A stretch of DNA of 64,000 nt from Saccharopolyspora rosea (GCF_025643595.1 NZ_CP102826.1:4774001-4838000); one strand, 5' to 3'; counted from the first letter of the stretch, positions 41,156-49,310 are shown. Program-made: numbers and translations. Notes: a model not told the origin generated them from the letters alone.

Positions 41156-42207
41156 CCGCGCACCAGCCTCTCCAGATTGGTCAGGTCGTCCGGCAGCCGG
41201 GCCACGCCCGGCGGGCCGGACACCGGCGGGAGCGCCGGACCGGTGGCCGGCTGCGGCAGCGACAGGTACACGGCCAGCACGACCAGCAGCAACGCCGCGC
41301 AGCCCGCGGCGACCGCCCACGGCCACCGGCGGCGCGCCGGGGCGGCCGGGACGGGTTGGACCCTGGTCGGCTCCGGGGTCGCGGGCTGCGTCGCGGGCAC
41401 GACCGGGATCGTCTCGGTGGCCTCGCCGCCGAGCAGGTCGGCGCACCGCCGCGCGGTCGGGCGCTCCTCCGGGTCGTCGGCGGTCATCTCCCGCAGCGTC
41501 CGGTTCAGCGGTTCGGGCAGTTCGGGAGGGATGTGCGGGGATCGGGCCAGCCGGGCCACCGCCGCCTCCGCCCCGGAACCGGGGTACTCGACCTGGCCGG
41601 TGGCGCACTCCAGCAGCACCAGGCCCAGCGCGTAGACGTCGGCCGGATAGCTGACCCCGACGCCCCGCACCTGCTCCGGCGCCATGTACCCGGCGGTGCC
41701 GACGACGACTCCCGAGCTGGTCATCCGGCCGACCGCGTCGCTGAGCCGGGAGATCCCGAAGTCGGTGAGGTAGACCCGCCCCTCGTGGGAGACGAGCACG
41801 TTCGACGGTTTGACGTCGCGGTGCACGATGCCGCTGCCGTGCACGTAGGCCAGCACGTCCGCGAGTTGGCGGCCGAGTTCGGCGACCCGGCCGGGCGGCA
41901 GCGGGCCCGCGGCGCTCACGTCGGCCAGCGTCCGCCCCTCCACCAACTCCATGACCAGGTACAACTCGCCCCGCACCGCGTCGGCGTCGTGCACCGCGAC
42001 CAGGCCGGGGTGGTTGAGGCCGCCGAGGATGCGGGCTTCCTCGGCGAACCGCCGGCGCCCGTCGTCGTCGGTGCCCGAGCGGAACAGCTTGACCGCCACC
42101 TCGCGGTCCAGCCGGGTGTCCACGGCCCGGTACACGTCGGCCATACCGCCGCCGCCGAGGCGGGCGCCGAGGCGGTAGCGCCCGCCCAGCAGGGACTCGT
42201 CGTCCAT
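41152..42207 (-). CDS. Transmembrane eukaryotic-like Ser/Thr protein kinase
   Basis: 351 residues. ATG at 42207 with GGGAGG. Full kinase domain: glycine loop LGGGGMADVY, Lys40, HRDVKPSN (129-136), DFG (149-151) and APE (YMAPEQV). A Pro-rich juxtamembrane region and one membrane helix near residues 296-318 (WPWAVAAGCAALLLVVLAVYL) follow, then only about 30 outside residues with no PASTA repeats. Catalytically complete. The coupled lipoprotein may supply the missing sensor. Ligand and substrates unknown. Confidence 0.92.
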   Translation of the reverse strand: MDDESLLGGRYRLGARLGGGGMADVYRAVDTRLDREVAVKLFRSGTDDDGRRRFAEEARILGGLNHPGLVAVHDADAVRGELYLVMELVEGRTLADVSAAGPLPPGRVAELGRQLADVLAYVHGSGIVHRDVKPSNVLVSHEGRVYLTDFGISRLSDAVGRMTSSGVVVGTAGYMAPEQVRGVGVSYPADVYALGLVLLECATGQVEYPGSGAEAAVARLARSPHIPPELPEPLNRTLREMTADDPEERPTARRCADLLGGEATETIPVVPATQPATPEPTRVQPVPAAPARRRWPWAVAAGCAALLLVVLAVYLSLPQPATGPALPPVSGPPGVARLPDDLTNLERLVRG

Positions 42208-42590
42208 CAGCCCTCCCACCGTCCGCCGTCGGAACCCCCGCGACCCTAACCGACCCGGTCCGGCGCACCGGCGGGCGCGCGAGCTGCGGCACACCGGGAA
42301 GCGTGCGCTCGTTCGCACAGCGACGTGATCGGCACGGTCCGTCACCGCATTCCGCCGAACTCCGGAAGGGACGTTCCCGCCGAACCGGGTTAGCCAGAAT
42401 TGAGGAGACATCGGCGGACATCCGCGCGCATTCTCCGCGTCGAATCCCGAAAATCCCTGCGGAGAAGGGAGTTTGGCGCACCCGGAAGCCGGATAGCCCA
42501 GGTTTGGGTCCGTTGGACCGCGTGGTTCTCCCGCCACGCGACTGGGGGTTCAGGACCCATCGCAGCCGAACGACGTTTCTAGGAGCGATC
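42208..42590. other. 383-base divergent promoter region
   Basis: No gene seen. It separates the minus-strand kinase from the plus-strand peptide gene. The right half holds several short inverted repeats (GGTCC/GGACC near 42,508-42,520; CGTGG/CCACG near 42,520-42,538; GGGT/ACCC near 42,546-42,558) just upstream of the peptide's ribosome-binding site. No known riboswitch consensus was recognised. Confidence 0.5.
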
Positions 42591-42754
42591 ATGGGCGCAT
42601 TCGTCGGGATCAAGCCCGCATGGGGCGGTCGGTGCCGTCGCCGTTCCAGCCGATGCCGGAGCTGGCGCCGGTGCTGTCACCGCTGGACGTGGACCTGCTG
42701 GCGTTGATGGGAGGGGCCGGCGGCGGCCCTGCCGGGTCGCCGCCGGTCTTCTGA
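42591..42754 (+). CDS. Small peptide gene before ABC exporter, candidate precursor peptide (frame break)
   Basis: ATG at 42591 has an excellent AGGAG site five bases upstream. The first 12 residues (MGAFVGIKPAWG) are in this frame; coding bias then moves back one base near 42,623 in a GGGG run and continues SVPSPFQPMPELAPVLSPL..., ending PAGSPPVF at the stop 42,752-42,754. One extra G would give a peptide of about 54 residues. The stretch SPLDVDLLALMGG followed by AGGGPAG resembles a double-glycine export leader. The exporter starts seven bases later. It may be a secreted or modified peptide; no known family is recognised. Confidence 0.45.
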
Positions 42755-42761
42755 CGACACC

Positions 42762-44618
42762 ATGACGATCACAGACGCTTTCTCCCGCATCCGGAGCGTT
42801 TTCGGCGTCACCTCGCACGGTCCCGGCGAGCTGGCGGAATCGGCGCCCGCGGTCGCCGTCCGCGAGGTGTTCCGGCGCTTCTGGCCCTACCTGCGCCCCT
42901 ACCGCCGGTGGCTGTGGGTGGTGCTGGTGCTGATCGTGCTGGCACCGCTGCTGGACACGATCATGATCTGGTTCTTCAAGGTCCTCATCGACCGCGTCCT
43001 GGTGCCGCGCGACTTCGGGCTGTTCTTCACCCTCGGCGCCGCCTACCTGGGGGTGACGCTGCTGTCCGGGCTGGTGCAGTTCGTCGACCAGTACCTGTCC
43101 ACCTGGGTCGCCGAGCGGTTCCTGCTGGACCTGCGGACCGACCTGTTCGGACACCTGCACCAGCTGTCCGTCGGGTTCCTGGAGCGCCGCAAGACCGGCG
43201 ACACGCTGTCCCGGATGACCAGCGACCTCGCCGCGATCGAGTCCCTGGTGCTGTCCGGGCTGGCCCAGGCGCTGTCGTACTGCTTCAAGATCGTGCTGTT
43301 CGCCGGCGCGCTGTTCCTGCTGAGCTGGCAGCTGGCCGCCGTCTCGCTGGTGACCGTGCCCGCGTTCTGGCTGGCCGCCAAGTACTTCTCGCGGCGCATC
43401 AAGGCGGCGTCGCGGGAGAAGCGGCAGCGGACCGGGTCGATCACGTCGGTGGCCGAGGAGAGCCTGTCGAACGCGGCGCTGGTCAAGGCGTACGGCCAGG
43501 AACGCGGCGAGACCGAACGGTTGCACCGGGAGAACCTCGGCAGCTTCGCCGCCGAACTCGTCGCGACCCGGCTGCGCTCGCTGTTCACGCCGCTGGTCGA
43601 GCTGCTGGAGCTGTTCGGCGTGCTGATCATCGTGGGGCTGGGCACCTGGCAGCTCGTGCAGAACTCGATCAGCCTCGGCGGGTTGATCGTCTTCCTCGGC
43701 TACCTCAGCCAGCTCTACGCACCGGTGCGCGGGTTCGGCCAGCTCACCAACACCCTGTTCGCCGCCTCGGCCGGTGCCGAACGGGTCATCGAGCTGATGG
43801 ACCGCCGACCCGAGGTGCGCGACCCGGAACAGCCGACACCGCTGGGCCGGGCCCGGGGCGTCGTCGGCTTCGACGACGTCGCGTTCCGCTACCCGCACGC
43901 CGACCGGGACGCGCTGCACCACGTCAGCTTCACCGCGCACCCCGGGCAGACGCTCGCGCTGGTCGGGGCCAGCGGTTCCGGCAAGTCCACCACGGGCAAG
44001 CTGCTGCTGCGGTTCTACGACCCGACCTCCGGGGCGGTCACGCTGGACGGCCACGACCTGCGCACGCTCGACCAGGCGGACGTGCGGCGCAACATCGCCG
44101 TGGTGTTGCAGGACATCACCGTGCTGGACACCACGGTCCGGGAGAACATCCGCTGGGGGAAGCCGGACGCCACCGACGCCGAGATCGTCGAGGCGGCCCG
44201 CGCCGCGGACGCGCACGAGTTCATCACCGCGCTGCCCGACGGCTACGACACGCGCGTCGGATCGCACGGTCGCCTGCTGTCCGGCGGGCAGCGCCAGCGC
44301 ATCTCCATCGCCCGCGCGATGATCCGCGACGCGCCGATCCTGCTGCTCGACGAGCCGACCGTCGGGCTCGACGCGGCGTCCACCGAACGCATCCTGGAGC
44401 CCCTGCGGCGGCTCATGTCCGGCCGCACCACGATCGTCGTGTCGCACAACCTGCTCACCGTGCGCGACGCCGACCGGATCCTGCTGCTCGACCACGGGCG
44501 GGTGACAGAGGCCGGCACGCACGAGGAACTCCTGCGCCACGACGGCGCCTACGCCCACCTCTACCGACTCCACCGACACGACCGGCCCGAACCGGTCGCC
44601 GAGCAGGAGCCCGCATGA
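42762..44618 (+). CDS. ABC exporter, fused permease-ATPase half-transporter
   Basis: 618 residues. Six-helix transmembrane domain from about residue 50 to 340, with the exporter loops 'LHQLSVGFLERRKTGDTLSRMTSDL' and 'LVKAYGQE', then the ATPase: Walker A GASGSGKST (about 403-411), Q-loop VVLQD, signature LLSGGQRQRISIARA (about 505), Walker B ILLLDEP and the switch His in VVSHNL. No C39 peptidase domain, so any leader would need another protease. Acts as a homodimer or with an unseen partner. Coupled by ATGA to the next mini-ORF. Confidence 0.93.
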   Translation: MTITDAFSRIRSVFGVTSHGPGELAESAPAVAVREVFRRFWPYLRPYRRWLWVVLVLIVLAPLLDTIMIWFFKVLIDRVLVPRDFGLFFTLGAAYLGVTLLSGLVQFVDQYLSTWVAERFLLDLRTDLFGHLHQLSVGFLERRKTGDTLSRMTSDLAAIESLVLSGLAQALSYCFKIVLFAGALFLLSWQLAAVSLVTVPAFWLAAKYFSRRIKAASREKRQRTGSITSVAEESLSNAALVKAYGQERGETERLHRENLGSFAAELVATRLRSLFTPLVELLELFGVLIIVGLGTWQLVQNSISLGGLIVFLGYLSQLYAPVRGFGQLTNTLFAASAGAERVIELMDRRPEVRDPEQPTPLGRARGVVGFDDVAFRYPHADRDALHHVSFTAHPGQTLALVGASGSGKSTTGKLLLRFYDPTSGAVTLDGHDLRTLDQADVRRNIAVVLQDITVLDTTVRENIRWGKPDATDAEIVEAARAADAHEFITALPDGYDTRVGSHGRLLSGGQRQRISIARAMIRDAPILLLDEPTVGLDAASTERILEPLRRLMSGRTTIVVSHNLLTVRDADRILLLDHGRVTEAGTHEELLRHDGAYAHLYRLHRHDRPEPVAEQEPA

Positions 44619-44683
44619 CTTCCTCCCCGCGCTCCTCCGCACGGCCGAAGCCGGGAACGACCGCCGATTTGGAGGACCGATGA
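44615..44683 (+). CDS. 22-residue mini-ORF coupled at both ends
   Basis: MTSSPRSSARPKPGTTADLE then DR. Its ATG overlaps the exporter stop (ATGA) and its TGA overlaps the kinase ATG (ATGA), and a GGAGG for the kinase lies inside its end. Ser/Thr/Pro/Arg-rich and soluble. It could be a coupling leader that only carries ribosomes to the kinase, or a short peptide substrate of that kinase. Confidence 0.45.
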   Translation: MTSSPRSSARPKPGTTADLEDR

Positions 44684-45621
44684 CCGCACCGACCACGACC
44701 GAGCCGGAACCGCTCCGCGAAGGCCAGGAAATCGCACCCGGCTACCGGGTGATCGAGCACATGCGGCGCGGTAGCGAGCTCGACACCTACGACGCGTGGA
44801 GCGAACAGCGCTACAGCCGCTGCTTCATCAAGACGGTCCGCCCCGACCAGGCGCGCGAGGAACGCGTCCGGCGCTGCCTGGAATCCGAGGCGCGACTGCT
44901 GCTGGGCTTCACGCACCCGCACATCGTGCGGGCCTACGAACTGGTGGAACGGCCGGACGGGCCGGTGCTGGTGATGGAGACCCTGTCCGGCGCGACGCTG
45001 TCGCACATCATCGAGGCGCGCAACCGGCGGCTGCCCGCCCGCGACATCGCCCACCTGGGCCTGCACCTGTGCTCGGCGATGCGGTACATGCACGACCGCG
45101 GCTACCTGCACCTCGACCTGAAACCGGGCAACATCATCGCCGACGCCGGGCGCGCCCGGATCATCGACCTCAACCTGGCCCGGCCGCCGGGGTTGGGCCA
45201 CGGCTACGCCGGAACCCCGTGCTACATGGCGCCGGAACAGGTCCGCGGCGGGGTGCTCGGGCCCGCCGCCGACGTCTGGGGCGTCGGTCTCGTGCTCTAC
45301 GAGGCCGCCACCGGGCACCAGCCGTTCGACCGCGGCGACGAGCCCCCGGAGCAGCCCTCCGAGGCGAGCTGGACGTCGTTCCAGCAGCGCTGCCCGCAGC
45401 TGACCGAACCGGTCCCGCCGGTCCGCACCCGCCGACGGCTGCCCGCCACGATGGCCGACGCCGTCGACGCCTGCCTCGCCCTCGAACCGGCGAAGCGCCC
45501 GACCCTGGCCGAACTGTCCCGTGCGCTGACCACGGTCACCGAGATCGAGGAGGACGCACCCGTTCCGCACCCGTCCGCCGACCTGCTGCCGGACGGCGAA
45601 CCCACCCAGCCCGCGCGCTAG
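44680..45621 (+). CDS. Soluble Ser/Thr protein kinase with variant motifs
   Basis: 313 residues, no membrane segment. ATG preceded by GGAGG. Kinase fold with Lys51, HLDLKPGN (144-151; His-Leu-Asp instead of His-Arg-Asp), DLN (163-165; instead of DFG) and APEQV. The glycine loop is poor (RRGSELDTYDA). The catalytic Asp, Lys and metal Asn/Asp are kept, so activity is plausible. After about residue 225 comes a helical C-lobe and an acidic/Pro tail. Last intact gene of the peptide-exporter cassette, which suggests it modifies the peptide or controls the exporter. Confidence 0.85.
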   Translation: MTAPTTTEPEPLREGQEIAPGYRVIEHMRRGSELDTYDAWSEQRYSRCFIKTVRPDQAREERVRRCLESEARLLLGFTHPHIVRAYELVERPDGPVLVMETLSGATLSHIIEARNRRLPARDIAHLGLHLCSAMRYMHDRGYLHLDLKPGNIIADAGRARIIDLNLARPPGLGHGYAGTPCYMAPEQVRGGVLGPAADVWGVGLVLYEAATGHQPFDRGDEPPEQPSEASWTSFQQRCPQLTEPVPPVRTRRRLPATMADAVDACLALEPAKRPTLAELSRALTTVTEIEEDAPVPHPSADLLPDGEPTQPAR

Positions 45622-45833
45622 CGGGTGCCCGGCGCGTCCCCGGTCTCCGGTGGACGACCGGAATTCGCCGCCAGGGTGAGCACTGCCGCGATCAGGGCGG
45701 TGCGGTCGCCGAAGCGCCGGAACACCGTGCCCTTGCCCACCCCGGCAGCGGTCGCGATCTCGTGCGCGGAGACCTCGTCGACGCCCTCGCGGTCGAAGAG
45801 CGCGGCGGCGAGGATTTCCTCGGCGGTTACTAC
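45618..45833 (-). pseudogene. TetR-family regulator remnant
   Basis: Only about 71 residues remain: the helix-turn-helix (TAEEILAAALFDREGVDEVSAHEIATAAGVGKGTVFRRFGDRTALIAAVL) and a short tail to a stop. No start codon precedes it in frame and the ligand-binding domain is absent. Its stop overlaps the kinase stop. It faces a luciferase-like remnant across a few bases, as if a deletion had joined two genes. Confidence 0.65.
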
Positions 45834-45849
45834 GGATTCGCCCCCCGAG

Positions 45850-46008
45850 TACGCCGTCACCGTCGTCGACGGCGCCCTGTGCGACGAGGAAGCGGTGCGC
45901 GACGCCGCACTCCGGTTGCGCGAAGCGGGCTGCGACGAGGCGATCTTCGTGCCGTGTTCGGCTTCGATCGACCAGATTTCCTTGCTGCGGGGCGCTGTGC
46001 GCGAGTGA
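45850..46008 (+). pseudogene. Luciferase-like monooxygenase C-terminal remnant
   Basis: Fifty-two residues (YAVTVVDGALCDEEAVRDAA..., then GCDEAIFVPCSASIDQISLL) match the C-terminal end of LLM-class flavin/F420-dependent oxidoreductases. Everything upstream of the conserved tail is missing and no start codon is present. Probably what is left after a deletion that also cut the TetR gene. Confidence 0.55.
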
Positions 46009-46015
46009 ACGCGCT

Positions 46016-46342
46016 TCAGGCGAACACCGCGATGGCCAGCGCGAGACCGCTCAGCCCCAGGGAGAAGCAGCCCAGCACGTAGCTGACCAGCCGGGCGATC
46101 CAGGCCCCGGGTGTCAACTTGACCTGCATGACGCCGTCGGAGTCGGAGAACGACCCCCACCAGGAGACGAGCGAGAAGAACGCGACCACACCGAGGACCG
46201 CACCGACCAGCGCGACCCACCGGTGGCCGCGGTCGGCAACCATCATCAGCGCGAAACCGAGCCCGAAACCGATGTTCGGCAGCAAGCTCCGCCACACCCG
46301 ACGCGGCGTCCACCGCCACGTGTCAATACTTGGCACGTCCAA
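46016..46342 (-). CDS. Small integral membrane protein at the end of the PH-like array
   Basis: 108 residues from TTG (or about 106 from GTG 46336). Three or four membrane segments: 'LLPNIGFGLGFALMMVA', 'WVALVGAVLGVVAFFSLVSWW', 'SYVLGCFSLGLSGLALAIAVF'. No family recognised. It lies 76 bases after the last member of the paralogue array on the same strand and may belong to that operon. Confidence 0.65.
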   Translation of the reverse strand: MDVPSIDTWRWTPRRVWRSLLPNIGFGLGFALMMVADRGHRWVALVGAVLGVVAFFSLVSWWGSFSDSDGVMQVKLTPGAWIARLVSYVLGCFSLGLSGLALAIAVFA

Positions 46343-46418
46343 TTACTCCATTGTGGATTGTGTTTCCCGGCGCAATGGGCCGTCTTCGGACCTGCCCGTC
46401 CTCGACGTCCGGTACCCG

Positions 46419-47111
46419 CTACGCCGAATCCGCCCTGATTTCGAGGACCGAGCCATCGTGAAACTCCTGCACCATGACGTCGTAGCCCTGCGCGGTCCTG
46501 CCCTTCGGAACGAGGCGACTGTTGACGATCTCGCTGACCGGACATTCCCACAACGTCACGACGCTGGCCTTGGCACGACCTTTCACGCTTTCCGCCGCTC
46601 CGGAGATGGCCGAAGCCGCTGACCGTGCCTTACCCAGCAACCTGCCGAACCCGCCGCTCTGCTCGGATTCCTGTTGCTCCGCAACGGAGTCAGCGTGCTC
46701 ATCCCGCTGGGTCCTCACCGCGCTGTCGACAACGACCGCCATCCTCCGGTCGGTGTAGACGTACCACGCCTCCGGCCCGGCGGCAGCCATGTGATCTGCC
46801 CAGGAGAACGCGCGGGTGTCGGCGGACCTCCCATACACCCACCCCCGCACAGCGGGATCGTGCAGCCATTCGTCACCGTGGAACCGCATGTTCCGAATGG
46901 CTTCTGTCGGAACGGGCAGCTGGCTGTGATCGACGTTCAGCTCGGCAACCGAGGACTGCGGGCGGTACGGGAGGAAGGACCGACCATCGAGCGTGGCACC
47001 CAAATGACCGGACAAGCCCTCTCCGCCGAGCAGGGCCTTCAGGCGCTCGCCATCCTCCAGCCACTGTTCCTGGAGGATCCGTTCCAGCTGTTTCTCGCTC
47101 ATCGTCGCCAC
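46419..47111 (-). CDS. PH-like array protein A3 (type A paralogue)
   Basis: 230 residues. GTG at 47111 has GGGAG six bases upstream. Shares with the two other type A proteins the start 'LEDGERLKALLGGEG', the motif 'GDEWLHDPAVRGWVYG', 'AWYVYTDRRMAVVV', 'LWECPVSEIV' and a C-terminal 'EFHDGSVLEIR'. GE near the start, a TDRR strand and a DGS strand at the end are the layout of bacterial PH-like domains; that link is my inference. No signal peptide or membrane segment. A Ser/Ala/Gly-rich helix (GFGRLLGKARSAASAISGAAESV) sits in the middle. Confidence 0.6.
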   Translation of the reverse strand: MATMSEKQLERILQEQWLEDGERLKALLGGEGLSGHLGATLDGRSFLPYRPQSSVAELNVDHSQLPVPTEAIRNMRFHGDEWLHDPAVRGWVYGRSADTRAFSWADHMAAAGPEAWYVYTDRRMAVVVDSAVRTQRDEHADSVAEQQESEQSGGFGRLLGKARSAASAISGAAESVKGRAKASVVTLWECPVSEIVNSRLVPKGRTAQGYDVMVQEFHDGSVLEIRADSA

Positions 47112-47114
47112 GTT

Positions 47115-47837
47115 TCACTCCCGTCCGTGACTCATCGCCAGAAGGCGTTCGACTTTCGCGTCGTCATGCCCTTCTGTGATGTCGATCGACGAACCGTCGA
47201 CGAGCGCGACTCTCAGGTAGGGCAGGTTTTTCACGCCACGGACCTTCTGGACGACCTTCTCGACCGAGGCGATCTCCTGGCGCTGGATCTCCGCGCACAG
47301 CACCGGACGCGGCAACTCAGGCTGCTGAGGCGCAGAGGAAGAGGACGGATCCTCTTCCTGGCCGCCGAAATACCGCCCGACCGCCTTGCGCAGGCCCCCG
47401 AGCAGCTGTCCCGCGTCGGTGCTCCCCGCCCGGTCGAACCGCAGCAACCCGAGTCGGTGAGTTGTCAGGAACCACAGGAAGTCCTTGTCCCCACGCTCGG
47501 CATTCGCTCCCGTCTCCTGCCAGTCCGCCAACCGCGCGGCCGCCAGGCAGTCGCGCTTCCTGCCGGACACGACGACCCACGGCGCGCTGCGCGGGCTGTT
47601 GTCGACCGCGTCCCCCTCGGAGGGAGAAACGACTTCAAGCGCCAGCCCAGCGACCCCACTGGCCACGCCACCCACGATCTTGCCCGCGGTCCACCGCCTG
47701 TCGCCGCGTTCGTCCAAACCGGACACCGCGTAGTAGACCCGTTTGACCTTCCCGCCAACGGGTTTGATCGGAACGCACCAGAGGATCTTCTCGTCCGGCA
47801 CACACCAGTACGTTCGTGCCGCGATTACCTCGATCAA
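47115..47837 (-). CDS. PH-like array protein B3 (type B paralogue)
   Basis: About 240 residues. By comparison with its two paralogues, which start GTG-ATC-GAG, the TTG at 47837 (LIEVIAARTYWC) is the start. Type B features: 'WCVPDEKILWCVPI', 'YAVSGLDERGDRRWTAGK', 'FLWFLTTHRLGLLRF', 'IQRQEIASVEKVVQKVRGVKNLPYLRVALVDGSSIDITEGH' and 'RLLAMSHG'. Three bases separate its stop from the next type A start. Function unknown. Confidence 0.6.
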   Translation of the reverse strand: MIEVIAARTYWCVPDEKILWCVPIKPVGGKVKRVYYAVSGLDERGDRRWTAGKIVGGVASGVAGLALEVVSPSEGDAVDNSPRSAPWVVVSGRKRDCLAAARLADWQETGANAERGDKDFLWFLTTHRLGLLRFDRAGSTDAGQLLGGLRKAVGRYFGGQEEDPSSSSAPQQPELPRPVLCAEIQRQEIASVEKVVQKVRGVKNLPYLRVALVDGSSIDITEGHDDAKVERLLAMSHGRE

Positions 47838-47894
47838 CGAAACTCTCGCTCCTCGCACTGAGAAGTCCGACGGACTGTCCTCATCAGACGCGGT

Positions 47895-48569
47895 TCACAG
47901 ACTGCGCTGCACGGTTCTGACCAGATCCGGGGCGTTGATCAGGCGGAACTCGAACATCGAGCCGTCGGCGAAGTGGATCCGGAAGAACTCGACGGGTTCC
48001 AGTGCCCTGCCCAGTTCCGCGGCGGTGAACTCGGCGACGTGCGCGACCGGGCACTCCCACCAGCTGCCGATCGGGTTCTCCGGGCGCTTGGCGCGCTTGC
48101 CGTCACCGGTCCACGACTTGGCCTTGGTGAGCAGTCCGCCCCACCCGCCGGACGGCTCGGCAGGTTCGGCGCTGCCGACCGCCGCGGTGAACTCGTCGTC
48201 CTCGACGACGACGGCCACCCGGCGGTCGGTGCACACCAGCCACGAGAAGTGCCTGCCGCGGTTGAGCGCCTCGGCGCACCGCGCCGCGGCGGCGCCGGGT
48301 TCACCGGCGTGCGCCCATCCCCACACCGCGGGGTCGTGCACCCACTCGTCGCCCAGGAACTTCAAGTCCGCCACGACGGAACCCACCATCGGCCACTGTG
48401 GACTGACGATGTCGTCGGGCTCGCTCGGGTGCGGAGCGCGGACCACGCCGTCGACGGTTGCCCCGGTCCACCCGTTCTTGTGCTCACCGCCGACCAGGAA
48501 GACGAGCTTCTCGCCCTTCGTGCACCAGTTCTCGGTCAACAGCCGTTGGAGTGCGAACCGGTCCCTCAT
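47895..48569 (-). CDS. PH-like array protein A2 (type A paralogue)
   Basis: 224 residues. 'NWCTKGEKLVFLVGGEHKNGW', 'GDEWVHDPAVWGWAHAGEP', 'SWLVCTDRRVAVVVEDDE', 'SWWECPVAHVAEF' and 'IHFADGSMFEFRLINAPD' align with A1 and A3. Its opening 'NWCTKGEKL' also resembles 'QWCEPGEPIL' of the type B neighbour, which suggests that the A and B types share an origin. Soluble; function unknown. Confidence 0.6.
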   Translation of the reverse strand: MRDRFALQRLLTENWCTKGEKLVFLVGGEHKNGWTGATVDGVVRAPHPSEPDDIVSPQWPMVGSVVADLKFLGDEWVHDPAVWGWAHAGEPGAAAARCAEALNRGRHFSWLVCTDRRVAVVVEDDEFTAAVGSAEPAEPSGGWGGLLTKAKSWTGDGKRAKRPENPIGSWWECPVAHVAEFTAAELGRALEPVEFFRIHFADGSMFEFRLINAPDLVRTVQRSL

Positions 48570-48581
48570 CCTCGCTCCCCG

Positions 48582-49310
48582 TCAGATCTCGCCGCGCGAC
48601 ATCGCGACCAGCCGCCGCATCTGGGATTCCTCGTAGCGGGGCGCGATGTCGACACCCGAGCCGTCGGTCAGCCCGATCCGCAGGTACCACGCCTTTCCCT
48701 TCTTGTAGCCGCGACCGAGCTTGCGGTGGTGCGCGGTCACTTCGGCGATCGACGAGCGCGGGATCTCCAGGTGCACCCGGACTTCGGGCAGTGGAACCGG
48801 AACACCGGGCTGGTACTGCGGTTTCGACGCGACGATGTCCCGGACGTCCTTGGCGAACCGGACCGCGCCCCGGCCGAACTTCAGCGCACCACCGAGGAAA
48901 CCGCCGCCGTCGTCGTCACCGGCTTCCCCGTTCGGCGCGTCGCGGAAGGTCGCCCACGCCAACCGGTTCGGCGTCAACACCCAGCACCCGCACCGTTCAT
49001 CCGCTGGCACGCGGGACAGTTCGGAGGTCGCGGTGCACTCCGGCCCCGGGCCGAAGACGTAGCCTTCGGGCGCGTCCAGCAGGTCGGAGCTGGACGCGCC
49101 GCTGACCGCGGCATCGGCCATCCCGAGCAGCGCACCGCCCGCTGCGTCGCCGATGCCCAGCGCCGCCCGCACGCCCCAGCCCTTCTTCGGCCTGCCCTTC
49201 TCGTCCAGCCCCTCGACGTCGAACAGGTAGCGCAGGCTCGAACGCAGGCACCACAGGATCGGCTCACCGGGCTCGCACCACTGCTCCCGGACCGCCAACA
49301 CCTCGATCAC
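48582..49310 (-). CDS. PH-like array protein B2 (type B paralogue)
   Basis: 242 residues from GTG. 'MIEVLAVREQWCEPGEPILWCLRSSLRYLFDVEGLDEKGRPKKG' opens it; 'CWVLTPNRLAWATF' and 'IPRSSIAEVTAHHRKLGRGYKKGKAWYLRIGLTDGSGVDIAPRYEE' follow, ending 'RLVAMSRGEI'. Central Gly-rich region carries a unique GDAAGGALLGMADAAVSGASS stretch. Twelve bases separate it from A2. Confidence 0.6.
   Translation of the reverse strand: MIEVLAVREQWCEPGEPILWCLRSSLRYLFDVEGLDEKGRPKKGWGVRAALGIGDAAGGALLGMADAAVSGASSSDLLDAPEGYVFGPGPECTATSELSRVPADERCGCWVLTPNRLAWATFRDAPNGEAGDDDGGGFLGGALKFGRGAVRFAKDVRDIVASKPQYQPGVPVPLPEVRVHLEIPRSSIAEVTAHHRKLGRGYKKGKAWYLRIGLTDGSGVDIAPRYEESQMRRLVAMSRGEI

Noticed and set aside
42591..42707. 38-residue Arg/Cys/Trp-rich peptide read straight through from 42591
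   Set aside because: The Cys/Trp/Arg-rich part is what G/C-rich DNA gives out of frame; third-position bias supports the other frame after codon 12.
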